A stretch of DNA of 64,000 bases from Tridacna crocea (Eukaryota > Mollusca > Bivalvia > Cardiida > Cardiidae): the NCBI GenBank assembly GCA_943736015.1, contig OX031069.1, forward strand, positions 44,302,728 to 44,366,727. Reading direction: 5' to 3'. The number at the start of each line of letters is the position of its first letter. Position 1 is the stretch's first letter. Of the stretch, positions 10,736-20,764 are shown in pieces. The notes under the pieces were generated by a model, which was not told the DNA's origin, did not search any database, and saw only the letters and a list, made by a program, of their open reading frames with translations. The translations under genes and the position numbers were made by a program.

Positions 10736-10844
10736 TCTATGAAAGTATAGAAAATATCGTGGGAAAAGGAGAAAATGCTTGTTACCAGTATTTTCTTCTT
10801 TTCCTGCAAAGTTCTCAGAATGCTTATTCCTTGGGGTCATTTAA
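10736..10844 (-). mobile_element. TTAA-hairpin partial copy
   Basis: The hairpin (GGAAAAGGAGAAAATGCTTG with an imperfect right arm) and 'ccttggggtca' remain. It runs into the TTAA of the next copy. Confidence 0.65.
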
Positions 10845-11109
10845 CCCTTCAACACACAATTCTGGAATTTGATGACACTTTGAGAGAAGCCTTTTGAAAA
10901 CATACTGGAAACTAGAGGCGCTTGAGCACCTGTATCACTCCACAGGCCTGATACTTATGTAACGGTGACGAGAAGTTTTTAACAATTACCACTCATAACT
11001 GCATTTTAGGTCACTAAAGAAAAATCTAATTGAAGATTTATTATGTGTTGTCTGCAACATCTTTAAATTATGACCATTTATAAAAAATTTGTCGTCTGGT
11101 TAAAGTTAA
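10841..11109 (+). mobile_element. TTAA-hairpin copy, hairpin replaced
   Basis: Both ends are present (TTAACCCTTCAACACACAA; GTCGTCTGGTTAAAGTTAA). Downstream of gaaaacat the palindrome is gone and about 70 bp of unrelated sequence (gcgcttgagcacctgtatc) takes its place. Confidence 0.65.
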
Positions 11110-11285
11110 AGAGGGTCTTCTTACAAACCATTTTGGGTGGGGAAACATCAAAATATAGAAAAAAATATGTATTGTGGCAATTGTTTTATTGAAGTTGCAG
11201 GATCAGTTTGATTGGATAACAAAATGCCTAACCACAACAGTAAAGCCCTATCCCTCTTTGTACTAGGTCACCAGTAGGTCAACAA

Positions 11286-11492
11286 ACCTTTACCAGAACT
11301 AATAAAAGTGACCAAACTGGAAGTATTTGCAGACAACAAATTATACATTGATGAAATGATGAGTTCTCTCTTTGATGAAAACACAGAGGGAAAAGGAGAA
11401 AATGCTGATTACCAGCATTTTCTCCTTTTCCAAGAGTGTTTTCCAAAGACTTCTTCTTTAGGGTCGTTAAAAGTCAGGATTGATTGGTATAG
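11286..11492 (-). mobile_element. TTAA-hairpin copy, type D-like
   Basis: Core GCTGATTACCAGC, stem GGAAAAGGAGAAAATGC. The left end is damaged; the right end is gattgattggtatag. Confidence 0.75.
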
Positions 11493-11524
11493 ACTTACTA
11501 TCATAGGAACTAACCTGCAATACA

Positions 11525-12205
11525 ACGATGAAATCCAACGAATAGTTTGAGAGAAGAAATTTTTCACAGATTTTACTTTATACCATAAAAGGAAAATGAG
11601 TCTCCCATAAAAGCCATGTTTTTTGACAGATCCTTTTTTTTTAAAGGAATTCTGTAGACCTCTATCTAAGGAACATTCCTGCAAAATAATAATGCTATCC
11701 AGTTAAGGGTTTTGGAGGAGAAGAATTTTAAAGGTTTTTATTTTGGTTGCCATGGCAACCAGAATTATTCATGGAACACAATTATTGGAGGGAATTCGAA
11801 GGAGGACCACCTAAGGAGCATTCCTGTGAAATTTGGTAAAAATCCAGTCAATAGTTTCAGAGGAGAAGTTTTTTAACCCTTTCCCAAACAACAAGATTTT
11901 GGATTAAACCAAACTGAGAAGGTCAGCAGAACAGATATTAAATGTACCACTCATGATGATTTCTGTTTTTGATTGGGTAGAAAATATATTGGGAAAAGGA
12001 GAAAATGCTGTTTGCCAGAATTTTCTCCTTTTCCCAACATGTTTTTAAAACAACTCTTCTCCTGGGTCGTAAAAACCAGGGATTGTTTGGGAAAGGGTTA
12101 AAGAAAAAGTTTATGGACGCACACACGAATGGACGGGCGCACGCACGCACAATGGACACAACACCATGACAATAGCTCGCTGGCCTTCGGCCAGTGGAGC
12201 TAAAA
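11525..12205 (+). repeat. GCTCAC-type repeat, 3' half, interrupted
   Basis: It contains 'ggttgccatggcaaccaga', 'aaggagcattcctgtgaaat' and a terminal hairpin agctcgctggccttcggcca. A type B TTAA-hairpin element splits it at TTAA (11873-12101). Both halves read continuously without the insert. Confidence 0.75.
11873..12101 (-). mobile_element. TTAA-hairpin copy, type B, inside the GCTCAC repeat
   Basis: 229 bp, TTAACCCTTTCCCAAACAA to GTTTGGGAAAGGGTTAA. Core GCTGTTTGCCAGA. The host sequence 'gaagtttttTTAAagaaaaagttt' is cut at TTAA, with TTAA on both sides. Confidence 0.92.
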
Positions 12206-12362
12206 AGAGAAAATGCTGGTAAACAAGTATTTTCTTGTTTTTCCACAATTTTTTCTGTTTTATGGAGGACAAATTCCAGTATGTGAGCCATCTTTAAGTT
12301 GTCATCTGCAAATGCTTTCAATTTGAACCAGTCTAAAACTTTGCTGTTTGGTAAATAGTTTA
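12204..12362 (+). mobile_element. TTAA-hairpin right half
   Basis: It begins in the left arm (aagagaaaatgctggtaaac) and runs through GTCATCTGCAAATGCTTTCA to tttggtaaatagttTAA. The left end was never here or is lost at the GCTCAC repeat boundary. Confidence 0.75.
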
Positions 12363-12512
12363 ATTCAGGATCATGTGGGAAAGTCAGATAGACTTTCATG
12401 CGCTTTTTCAAAGGTGAGAATAACAGAATGTCTCCACTCGGAAAAGGTCATTGTTCGATGGACTAATAAAGGCTATTGGGTTTTTGCAGCCCGGGTGCTT
12501 TATCTCCTGTCA

Positions 12513-12741
12513 TTAACCCATTACCAATCGACAGTATTTTAGACTGGTCCAAATTGAAAGCATTTGCAGACGACAAAATAAAAGTGACTGAAAATTTGAA
12601 ATTTGTTCTGTGAAGAGTAGAAAACATTGTGGGAAAAGGAGAAAATGCTGGTTACCAGCATTTTCTCCTTTTCCCACAATGTTTTCCAAAGGCTTCTTTC
12701 TCAGGGGCGTCAAAAGTAGGGATTGAGTGGTAATGGGTTAA
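12513..12741 (-). mobile_element. TTAA-hairpin copy, type A, near-consensus
   Basis: 229 bp with TTAA at both ends. Perfect stem CATTGTGGGAAAAGGAGAAA and core GCTGGTTACCAGC. Confidence 0.93.
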
Positions 12742-12897
12742 TTAGTGTCTGGGAAAGGTTTATGGGTGGGCTGAACAACTATTTTATTATACAATCAGGT
12801 CTATATAACTAGGTTTTACAGGAAATGCTGCCATGCCTTATTTGAAGTTAATCTGTTACTTTTGTGTGCAGTGTTTAAGCTCACCTATGCATGTGCT

Positions 12898-13126
12898 TTA
12901 ATTCTTTACCAAACAACTAAATTTTGGGCTTGTCCAAATTGAGAGCATTTGCAGACGACAAAATAAAGGTGCTCAAAAAAATGGAATTTGTTTTATGAAG
13001 GGTAGAAAACATTGTGGGAAAAGGAGAAAATGCTGTTGACCAACATTTTCTCCTTTTCCCACTATGTTTTCAAAAGGCTTCTGTCTCAGGGTGGTAAAAA
13101 CCAGGGATTGTTAAGTATAGGGGTAA
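12898..13126 (-). mobile_element. TTAA-hairpin copy, type B-like
   Basis: TTAATTCTTTACCAAACAAC start, core GCTGTTGACCAAC, 'gtaaaaaccagggattgtt' right part. The last TTAA has decayed to GTAAGG. Confidence 0.87.
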
Positions 13127-13397
13127 GGTTGCAGTAAATGCCAAGAGTTTTTTGTATACTTTTTGTAATAACCTCTAAGTCTTTGAGAACATTAGTTTAC
13201 GAGCGAGCGAGTGTTCTGTTGCTATAGATATAGAACAAATATCTTATCAACGGGCAGGATATCAGATATCAGCCCGTTGCCCTGTCATATCTGCCCTTGC
13301 GTGACACTGATATTACACCATTTTCAGTGGAAAATGTTACTATTATTAGTAACAGAATGTAATAAAGGCAACTATATGTCAAGAAACAGGCAAACAT

Positions 13398-13739
13398 CAT
13401 CCTCGGATACCCCGGATCTCCCTATTTGCTACGCTAAATCGACCCCTGGGACAATTAATTGAATTTCCCTCGCTTTACCGCTGGCCGAATGCTGGCCTTT
13501 CATTGGTTCCATCATCATTTTGTGATGGGCGAGTCGACCAATGAAAACGATCCTTACAAATCGATTCGATTAAGCTGTCAAGATGGAGGATTACTACCGT
13601 TTGGCGTGTGAAAAATTTGGTGTGTCAAGTTTTGGTTGTCATTGACAACGCACTGTCTTATGAAAGCGGTTTTATCAGTCAATTGTCCCAGGGTCGATGT
13701 AGCGTAGCAAATAGGGAGACCCCGGGGTATCCGAGGATG
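13398..13739. mobile_element. Mutator-like non-autonomous element, 9-bp TSD
   Basis: 342 bp with long inverted ends. CATCCTCGGATACCCC opens it and GGGGTATCCGAGGATG closes it, and the match continues for about 60 bp (ccctatttgctacgct; agcgtagcaaataggg). It is flanked by the 9-bp direct repeat GGCAAACAT (13389-13397 and 13740-13748). Long ends with 9-bp duplications are typical of the Mutator (MULE) superfamily. No transposase. Confidence 0.88.
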
Positions 13740-13772
13740 GGCAAACATTATATAGTCTACATTTTATACCAT

Positions 13773-13994
13773 TTAACCCATTACCACACAATCCCTACTT
13801 TTGACGCCCTGAAAAAGAAGCCTTTTGAAAACACTGTAGGAAAAGGAGAAAATGCTGGTAACCAGCATTTTCTCCTTTTCCCACAGTGTTTTCTACCCTT
13901 CCCAGTTTCAATTTTTCAGTCACCTTTATATTGTCATCTGCAAATGCTTTCATTTTGAACCAGTCTAAAATGTTGTCGTGTGGTAAAGAGTTAA
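13773..13994 (+). mobile_element. TTAA-hairpin copy, type A
   Basis: TTAACCCATTACCACACAA to GTGTGGTAAAGAGTTAA. Core GCTGGTAACCAGC. A few bases are missing near 'cccttcccagtttcaa', giving 222 bp. Confidence 0.92.
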
Positions 13995-14253
13995 ATGTAA
14001 GGATATTATGGGTCTGACAACAGCTAGGTTACAATTATCCTTTTTCAAATTTCCAGTGTCTGGCAGAACAATGAAAAATGTAAAACTTATGGTTTCAAGT
14101 TGGCAGTAATTTTTCTAGTTTTGTATTTCTTTGATAAACGGCCAGGTAACACTCAGACTAATACTATCCGTACTTTTAAATGGTTTGAAATGTATTTGCC
14201 TGCTGCATATTACCCTACCTGCAGAATTGATCATTTTTGCTTTTTAGAGGTCT

Positions 14254-14435
14254 TTAACCCTTTCCCAAACGGCAAATTTTGGACCCGACAAAATTGAAAG
14301 CATTTTGCAGGTGACAAATTAACAGTTGCAAAAAAGATGAAAACATTACCAGCATTTTCTCCTTTTCCCACAATGTTTTCAAAAGGTTTCTATTCCTGAC
14401 CCGTAAAAACCAGGGATTGTTTGGGAAAGGGTTAA
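14254..14435 (-). mobile_element. TTAA-hairpin copy, type B, one arm deleted
   Basis: 182 bp with intact TTAA ends. After 'gatgaaaacatt' it goes straight to ACCAGCATTTTCTCC, so the left arm of the palindrome is lost. Confidence 0.88.
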
Positions 14436-14675
14436 ATTCTTATCAAATTTCTAAATCTTAGACCTTTCCAAACCCCTGTTTTCTCAGAAGCCTTTGCATA
14501 ATTATGTTACAATTATGAGAGTTGGATCTTCTGCATTTGCTTTGTGAAGGGTAGAAAACAATGTGGGAAAAGGAGAAAATGCTGGTTACTAGCATTTTCT
14601 CCTTTTCCCATAGTGTTTTCAAAAGGCTTCTTTCTCAGGGGCGTCAAAAGTAGGGATTGTGTGGTAATGGGTTAA
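14432..14675 (-). mobile_element. TTAA-hairpin copy abutting the previous one
   Basis: It shares TTAA 14432-14435. The left half is scrambled (tgttttctcagaagcctttg lies where GCAGACGAC is expected). The hairpin (core GCTGGTTACTAGC) and the right end GTGTGGTAATGGGTTAA are clear. Confidence 0.8.
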
Positions 14676-15079
14676 TACAGCTTGCTGCAAAGTGGTCAGA
14701 TCGCCATTATGTGGTTTACAGGTTACTGGTCAGGCACTCCCTCTTCTATCAAATAGTGAACATATGTTGCATGTTTTGCTGCCACTGATTTGGTCTGCAC
14801 TACTTGCATAAGTACTTAGTTTTTCTGTGTGTAAGTCTTTACCATTTTTGGCCCAGAAGAAGGAAACTCAAACATTACGAAAAATTTAGAAAATGCTGGC
14901 AACCCAAAATGTAAGTCTTTCATAGACAAATCCAATAATTTTAACCCATGAAGCGCTGAACTGAGTGAGGATCAAGATCAGACAATCTGAAACTGTCTGC
15001 TCCATTGTTACATATTCTGGTCAAACAACCTTGAAACAACAAGATGTTTTTCCTGGTTGAAAAGGTCCACTTCATTATA

Positions 15080-16408
15080 CAGTCGAATCTGAGTTAGCGG
15101 TCATACGTGCGTAGCGGCCAATCTGTGATTAACGGTCAGTTCAGGCCCGCCCGTGCAAATTAACTCTTTAAAGTCCTTTAATTAACGGTAAACTGTGATA
15201 TGTGGTCAGCGGTCACATTTGAAGATCTTAATTGCACTTAAAGCATATCCCATAAAGTGGTCACGCGACCCGACTAATTGCAAGCAGGTGGTGTGAAAAA
15301 TTAATTAACACGTCTGGCTCCGTGTGCATACACTGCGACGCTATACCAATCAACATGTGTGATAAACAGTTGAACTTCATAGTGTAGGTGTACACTTTGC
15401 ATAAACGGTGTTATAGCAGGCTATTCTTTGCTATTCGATCGGCAGATAGACGCTGCTTCCCCGCACTGGTTTACATTAGTACTATTGAAAACGAGGTTAC
15501 CAATTTCCAAAATGGCGTCGAGTACCGTAATTTGCCAAAATTTTGGGACAGTAAAAAATAATTATTCTTTTTCGTGTCCCAATACTGTGGTTTACAAGAA
15601 AAAATATGATCAAACAAGACAATCTGTCATACTGAAAGTCACTGGCTAACCCGTCGAATATTGCCGACGTTGAACGTCGGTGATGTCAGGTTTGCAGGTT
15701 GTCTATTTTTAGATTGATTGGAATTCCACCGATCAGTTTGAGCACACGAGTTTAAAACTTCGCTTTTTCTCATCGTTTTCGTTGATTATTAACTTTTCGC
15801 TCATTATTATCTGCATCTTGAGATCGCGATGAATATGTTATTTTGCGTTTGTAGATAAAATTCACAACATAATTTACCTGCTTACATCTACGTGAGGTGA
15901 ACAACGTTAATTCCACTCTGACAAGTAGCCTACCTGCTCGGAACGTTTTCAAATCGATCAATTGACCTTGGGCAAAACTGTGTACCTTTATTTAACAATG
16001 AAACCCGATTGACCTAAAATACACGCGTGTCAACTCTGTCAACTTTGGATGTACACATTTCCACGTTATGGGTCTTGGATAACGAAGGAAATCTACTGAT
16101 TACAATAAAAATGTATAGCAGAGAAAGACTGGAAGAGGTGAAAGTGCTCATGAGGAATGATTTCTATTTTCATTCCACAATGTTTTCAACAGTTATCATC
16201 GGCAGTGGAATTAAAAAAAAAATGGACTTGTCCAAATTGAAAGCTTTTGCAGACAACAATGTAAATCATAAATGTGATTGAAAATTTAAATTTGTTGTGA
16301 AAGAATGGAAAATATTTTTGCTAATCTGATCTGTGTTAAGCAGCCAACTGTCATATGCAGCCACTTTTGGTTTGTCCCTTGGTTGGCTGCTTAAGACAGT
16401 TTCGACTG
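15080..16408. mobile_element. pogo/Tigger-like non-autonomous element (Tc1/mariner), TA target
   Basis: The left end TA|CAGTCGAATCTGAGTTAGCGG and right end CTTAAGACAGTTTCGACTG|TA are imperfect inverted repeats of the CAGTCGAA type. 'gcggtca' and 'cagcca' words recur near the ends, as in Tigger elements. No transposase frame. The middle contains a TTAA-hairpin fragment. It could be two partial copies instead of one. Confidence 0.55.
16212..16318 (-). mobile_element. TTAA-hairpin fragment
   Basis: It keeps GGACTTGTCCAAATTGAAAG, CTTTTGCAGACAACAA and gattgaaaatttaaatttg. Neither tip nor the hairpin is present. Confidence 0.55.
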
Positions 16409-16502
16409 TAGTTCCGTGCTGTGAGATTTAACAACAATTTTTGTCGACATGCAAGGTTATCAATTATTTGTAATCCAGCATTTAGTCTTTTTTTTTGAAG
16501 AG

Positions 16503-16604
16503 TTAACTATTTGCCATACAATTTTAAGTTTAACAACCCCAAAGTTTTCAAAAGGCTTCCATCTCTGGGTCCTAAAAACCAGGGATTGTTTTGGAAAGTG
16601 TTAA
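16503..16604. mobile_element. TTAA-hairpin hybrid with two left ends, 102 bp
   Basis: The left side is the catac-aatttta end. The right side is 'ccatctctgggtcctaaaaaccagggattg...gtgTTAA', the same element end inverted. Only a scrap of the stem remains. Confidence 0.65.
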
Positions 16605-16659
16605 ATTATTGCCCTCACATGCTATTAACATAATGCAGTCAAAAATTTTACCTTTTGTT

Positions 16660-16830
16660 AAAGGTGGCCCTTCAGATTTTGGGATGAGGTAACACCATCA
16701 AAAAAATTTCTTTTGTTAATTTTATGAATCTTAATTATTGATAATTTGTATTATATTTTCATTTGAATTTCAGTGATATATATTTTTTTTAATTTGGTGA
16801 GATGTAAAAATTCTAAATACCCACCTGTAA
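16660..16830 (-). mobile_element. Deleted relative of the 543-bp MITE
   Basis: 'ttaaaggtggcccttcagattttggga' in pieces and 'atttggtgagatg...aaatacccacct' match the two ends of the element at 9730-10272 in inverse orientation; about 370 bp of its middle is absent. Confidence 0.75.
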
Positions 16831-16873
16831 AAAGTTGATTATGTTAACAGTGAACTCATTATTTCCTTTTCAG

Positions 16874-17040
16874 ATGTAAAACACAAGCCTACAGAAAAAA
16901 TCTACCCGACACCAGCGTGGTTATCTGCTTTCATAATGAGGCTTGGACAGTTTTATTACGAACATTCCACACTGTTTTAGACAGATCCCCACCACACCTT
17001 ATTAGGGAAATCATCCTTGTAGATGACTTCTCAGACAAAC
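16874..17040 (+). CDS. GALNT: GALNT catalytic-domain exon 1 (HNEAW block)
   Basis: Internal exon of a polypeptide N-acetylgalactosaminyltransferase, the Golgi type II membrane enzyme that moves GalNAc from UDP-GalNAc to Ser/Thr and starts mucin-type O-glycosylation. It is bounded by a good acceptor (tttccttttcag) and donor (gtaagt). The frame is 1 nt + 55 codons + 1 nt with no stop. It encodes [20 protein letters not shown], then [10 protein letters not shown], then the strand [10 protein letters not shown], which are the start of the GT-A Rossmann-like fold that binds UDP. The leading Cys matches the conserved Cys that opens the catalytic domain in GALNTs. The [21 protein letters not shown] pattern resembles vertebrate GALNT10 and GALNT4 about equally to my eye, so the paralogue is not assigned. 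Upstream exons for the cytosolic tail, membrane anchor and stem were not found in 1-16.8 kb. The following intron is 24.2 kb. Confidence 0.95.
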
Positions 17041-17496
17041 GTAAGTATTAAACTCTTTCTTCACACATTTGCCAAGCCTGCTTGCTCAGTAGGCACCACC
17101 CAGGGCGAGTCTTACGAACAAGGTCCGTAACAAAGAAACAAATAAATGCATAGCTCCAATACAAACTGCATCTGGTGTGGTGGGATTTGGATTCTTGAAG
17201 GGACAAATATGGTCATTTCTTGAGGATTAAAAGACCAATACCATAACCACTGAGTAGGGATATATCTCTTGGATGCAGTTGTCAAGTATTGTATTTAATT
17301 AAATCGGGAAGGATTAGCTTAATGCATGAAGAAGTGGTCTCTTGTAACACTAGAGTAATCTGTGGATTTTATGTGTATATTCGAATCTCATTTTTATCCC
17401 AATTCTCTATTAGGATTGGTGATGATATTCATTGTAAAAGGGCATATTCCTCTCTCAAAGCAGATCATTTAGCACACCTCTCCATTAGGTGGAATA

Positions 17497-17540
17497 AGGC
17501 CATGGCAGCTCAGTGGTAAAGTATACTAGTCTTGGACACC
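17497..17540 (+). repeat. Possible tRNA-like SINE scrap
   Basis: 'ggcagctcagtggtaaagta' resembles a tRNA A box region. No B box follows at the right distance. Confidence 0.3.
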
Positions 17541-17543
17541 CAT

Positions 17544-17806
17544 GCATTAGCCAGGGGGAGTTCTATGTGTTCTAGAATTAAACTCGAACAAATTGACTCG
17601 AACTGTGGAATCTTTCTGATGTTGTTCTAGAACAATAAAGAAAAGCTCTACAAACATTGTAAGTCAGAGTGATTAGCATTAGCCAGGAGGAGTTCTATGT
17701 GTTCTAGAATTAAACTCGAACAAATTGACTGGGAACTCTGGAATCTTTCTGATATTGATCTAGAACAATAAAGAAAAGTTCTTCAAACATTGTAAGTCAG
17801 GGTGAT
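17544..17806. repeat. Two tandem copies of a ~132-bp unit
   Basis: 'gcattagccagggggagttc ... aacattgtaagtcagagtgatt' at 17544 is repeated from 17676 with about 10 differences. Confidence 0.88.
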
Positions 17807-17853
17807 TTCTAAAGCAATAGGTATTAAACTAATCTTTCTGGTATATGTGTGCT

Positions 17854-18082
17854 TTAACCCATTACCACACGGCAAAATTTTAGACCTATCCAAATTGAAA
17901 GCATTTGCAGACGACAATTTCAAAGTGGCTCAAACAGTCCAATTCTGCTTTGATAGGGTGGAAAATTTTGTGGGAAAAGGAGAAAATGCTGGTTACCAGC
18001 ATTTTCTCCTTTTCCCACAATGTTTTCAAAAGGCTTCATCCTCAGTAGTGTTTAATGGTGTCATTGTGTGGTAATGGGTTAA
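17854..18082 (-). mobile_element. TTAA-hairpin copy, type D
   Basis: 229 bp. 'TTTCAAAGTGGCTCAAACAG' marks type D. Core GCTGGTTACCAGC. Right end GTGTGGTAATGGGTTAA, whose TTAA also opens the next copy. Confidence 0.92.
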
Positions 18083-18307
18083 CCCTTTCCCAAACAATCC
18101 CTGTTTTTTACGGGTCTGGAATAGTAGCCTTTTGAAAACATTGTGGGAAAAGGAGAAAATGCTGGTAACCAGCATTTTCTCCTTCTCCCACAATGTTTTT
18201 TACCCTATCATGGACAGAAATCATCTTTTCAGCAAGAGTTGAATTGTCGTCTGCAAATGCTTTCAATTTGGTCTAGTCCAAAAGTTTGTCGTTTGGGAAA
18301 GGGTTAA
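18079..18307 (+). mobile_element. TTAA-hairpin copy, type B, back to back
   Basis: 229 bp. CCCAAACAATCCC start, GTCGTTTGGGAAAGGGTTAA end, perfect hairpin apart from one base (ccttctccc). Confidence 0.93.
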
Positions 18308-18369
18308 ATATTACTCAGGGGGAAAAAAGCAGCTAGATTTTCATATTGATAGAATTTGCAGACAACAAA

Positions 18370-18596
18370 TTAACCCATTTCCACACAATCCCTACTTTTG
18401 ACGGTCCTGAGAAAGAAGCTTTTAGAAAACATTGTGGGAAAAGGAGAAAATGCTGGTGACTAGCATTTTCTCCTTTTCCCACATTGTTTTCTACCCTTCA
18501 TAAAACATTTCAAATTTTCAGTCACTTTTATTTTGTTGTCTGCAAATGCTTTTGATTTGGACAAGCCTAAAATTTTGTTGTTTGGTAATGAGTTAA
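18370..18596 (+). mobile_element. TTAA-hairpin copy, type A
   Basis: TTAACCCATTTCCACACAA to TTTGGTAATGAGTTAA. Core GCTGGTGACTAGC. Confidence 0.9.
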
Positions 18597-18816
18597 CATG
18601 GCCAAATTATAGACTTTTCAAAAATACATGTATATGTATTTCCAATTGAAAAAATAATTCTGAATTAGATTTTTGGATTTGTCTTTGTAAACACAGAAAT
18701 CATTGTGGGAAAAGCAGAAAATTCTGATCATCAGCATTTGTTTCCTTTCCCCATAATGCTCAAAAGCCTTTTACCTTCGAGTTGTGAAAACACAGACTTA
18801 TTTGGTAAACAGGTAA
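18593..18816 (-). mobile_element. TTAA-hairpin copy, decayed
   Basis: 'cattgtgggaaaagcagaaa' and 'ctcaaaagcctttt' are recognisable. The core has changed to ctgatcatcag, still palindromic. Confidence 0.55.
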
Positions 18817-18975
18817 ATGTGGCAAATGTGAAAGGCCTCATCTTTGAAATTTTCAAGAAAACATTTTGGGAAAAAGAGAAGATGCTGGTAACACCAGCAT
18901 TACCTCCTTTTCTCACAATGTTTACAAGAGCCTACTTCCAGAGGTTCATAAAAACACTCAGGTTGTGTGGAAATA
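18817..18975 (-). mobile_element. TTAA-hairpin copy, decayed
   Basis: 'gaaaacattttgggaaaaag', core gctggtaacaccagc, and 'aggttgtgtggaaata' are visible; ends are uncertain. Confidence 0.5.
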
Positions 18976-19132
18976 GATACGGAATTGAAGTGTACCAGGT
19001 CTGACTGTAGCCCTCCATTATCTCTTGTCCTGCAGACATCTTGTTCGTAATGGATTCCATAGAAATGTCAATGAAACGTGAGTTGGTTCTAATGGGCTTT
19101 GTTACAGGTTTTTAGTGACTGCCTCGCTCCCA

Positions 19133-19225
19133 TTAACCTTTTACCACACAGTCCTGAGTTTTAATGATCCTTGAAGAGTGGTCTTTCAAAAACATTGTGG
19201 GAAAAGGAGAAAAGGCTGGTAGTCA
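19133..19225 (+). mobile_element. TTAA-hairpin left half
   Basis: TTAACCTTTTACCACACAG through the left arm (ATTGTGGGAAAAGGAGAAAA), then breaks off at ggctggtagtcacag. Confidence 0.75.
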
Positions 19226-19298
19226 CAGTCAAACACACAAATCAACACTTCAACTATGATCAAGGGTTGTGTCCAATATCATTTAAAAGAAACTTATT

Positions 19299-19507
19299 TT
19301 AATCCTTTACCACACAATGACAACTTTTAACAACCCCGAGGAAAAAGCCTATTGAGAGCATTGTGGGAAAAGGAGAAAATGCTGTTAACCAGCATTTTCT
19401 CCTTTTCCCACAATGTTTGCACAATTTGAGCCAGTCTTTAAAATTGTCGTCTGCAGAATGCTTTCAAATTGAATAGGTCTGAAATTTTGCCATTTGATAA
19501 AGGTTAA
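19299..19507 (+). mobile_element. TTAA-hairpin copy, type D, shortened
   Basis: CCACACAATGACAACTTTTA start, core GCTGTTAACCAGC, interior tttgagccagtcttt, right end ccatttgataaaGGTTAA. 209 bp. Confidence 0.87.
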
Positions 19508-19720
19508 CCCATCTTTAAGCAGTCATGGGTTTCAACAACCCTGAGATGTTAAAAGACTTTTGAAAACATTGTGGAAGAGGGAGAAAATGCTGTCAACCAG
19601 CATTTTCTCCTTTTCCCAGAATATTTTCTAAGTCTCTTCAAAAACAAATCCAATTATTTGTGCAACAGTTATTTGTTGTCTACAAATGCTTTTAGTTCGG
19701 ACCAGTCTATTTTATATTAA
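19504..19720 (+). mobile_element. TTAA-hairpin copy sharing TTAA
   Basis: Left end altered (cccatctttaagcagtcatg). Core GCTGTCAACCAGC. The right end has lost its GTAAAGGG. Confidence 0.75.
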
Positions 19721-19762
19721 ATTATATTCTATGAAATATGGTTGTGTTGTGATTGTGAAGAC

Positions 19763-19971
19763 TTAAACTCTCTTTCAAACTAAACTTTCAGTGGCCCGAG
19801 ACAGAAGGCTTTCTGAAACATACACAATTTTATGCATAAGTGGGAAGAGCAGAAAAAATACTGAGCTTACATATTTTCTCCTTTGAAAATAACCTGTCTT
19901 TTGGACAAACCAGTCCTCCTTATAGTCAAATGAAAGTGTTGCTTGCAAAAGTTTCCATGTTATGGACATTA
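19763..19971 (+). mobile_element. Probable TTAA-hairpin remnant
   Basis: 'ttaaactctctttcaaactaa', 'gcccgagacagaaggctttct' in parts, and 'ggacaaaccagtc' suggest an old copy. The Mutator-like element landed at its right side. Confidence 0.4.
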
Positions 19972-19980
19972 AAACTTAAG

Positions 19981-20389
19981 CATCTTTGCGAGCCAAGTTT
20001 ACGATCACTACGTGGGTCTTACCTTAGCCGATGGAGCCCAATTTCGGGATTCCTGCGATGCGCCCTCTATTGTATGCTGGTTATAAATGTAACCCCTCTT
20101 TACATCATATTTCTAAAAGCATATGAAATATTCTTTTACAAACTGCTTATGAATACACATGAAGCGACAAGTAGACATCCATGTGGGTTTCCATGTTTTA
20201 CCTTCTATTAGAAAGGTAGAGACCTTGTTCTATTTTTTTCAAAGATGAAATGCTATGAGCAATTTCATTCGTTGCATTTAGAGCTGGCTGCATCCAATGA
20301 AAAAGCATATCGGGTGAACGTAAAAATCAAGCTCGATCCGCCAAGGGTAGAGTAGCATAGTGTATCGTCGGCCTTGGCTTGCAAAGATG
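19981..20389 (+). mobile_element. Mutator-like MITE, 9-bp TSD (first of two)
   Basis: Ends CATCTTTGCGAGCCAAG and CTTGGCTTGCAAAGATG are inverted repeats. It is flanked by AAACTTAAG at 19972-19980 and 20390-20398, a perfect 9-bp duplication. The interior 'acccctctttacatcatatt' and 'gagctggctgcatccaatga' recurs in inverse at 33653-33971. This copy has an extra block near 20150-20230. No transposase. Confidence 0.88.
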
Positions 20390-20437
20390 AAACTTAAGTA
20401 AATGAGCTAGAGAAATTTCTGTCATTTAGATTATCTT

Positions 20438-20670
20438 TTAAATCATTACCAAACAACAAAAATTTAGACTGGCCCAAATTGAGAGCATTTGCAGATGGCA
20501 AAATAAATGCAACTCAGAAATTGAAATTTGTTTTAGGAAGGGAAGAACGCATTGTGGGAAAAGGGGAAAATGCTGGTTACCAGCATTTTCTCCTTTTCCT
20601 ACAATGTTTTCAAAAGGCTTCTTTCTCAGGGTAAATTGTCAAAAGTCGGGATTGTGTGGTAAAGAGTTGA
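20438..20670 (-). mobile_element. TTAA-hairpin copy, full length
   Basis: Core GCTGGTTACCAGC, stem with GCATTGTGGGAAAAGGGGAA, right end GTGTGGTAAAGAGTTGA. A few inserted bases in 'tcagggtaaattgtcaaaag'. Confidence 0.9.
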
Positions 20671-20764
20671 AGGAACCATTTTTCGTAAGCTGTTCAAGTA
20701 GTCTAATAACATGTTGAGCTTTATCTAAAAGTTGGAAAAAAACTCTGTTTCTTTTTTTTCAAAA

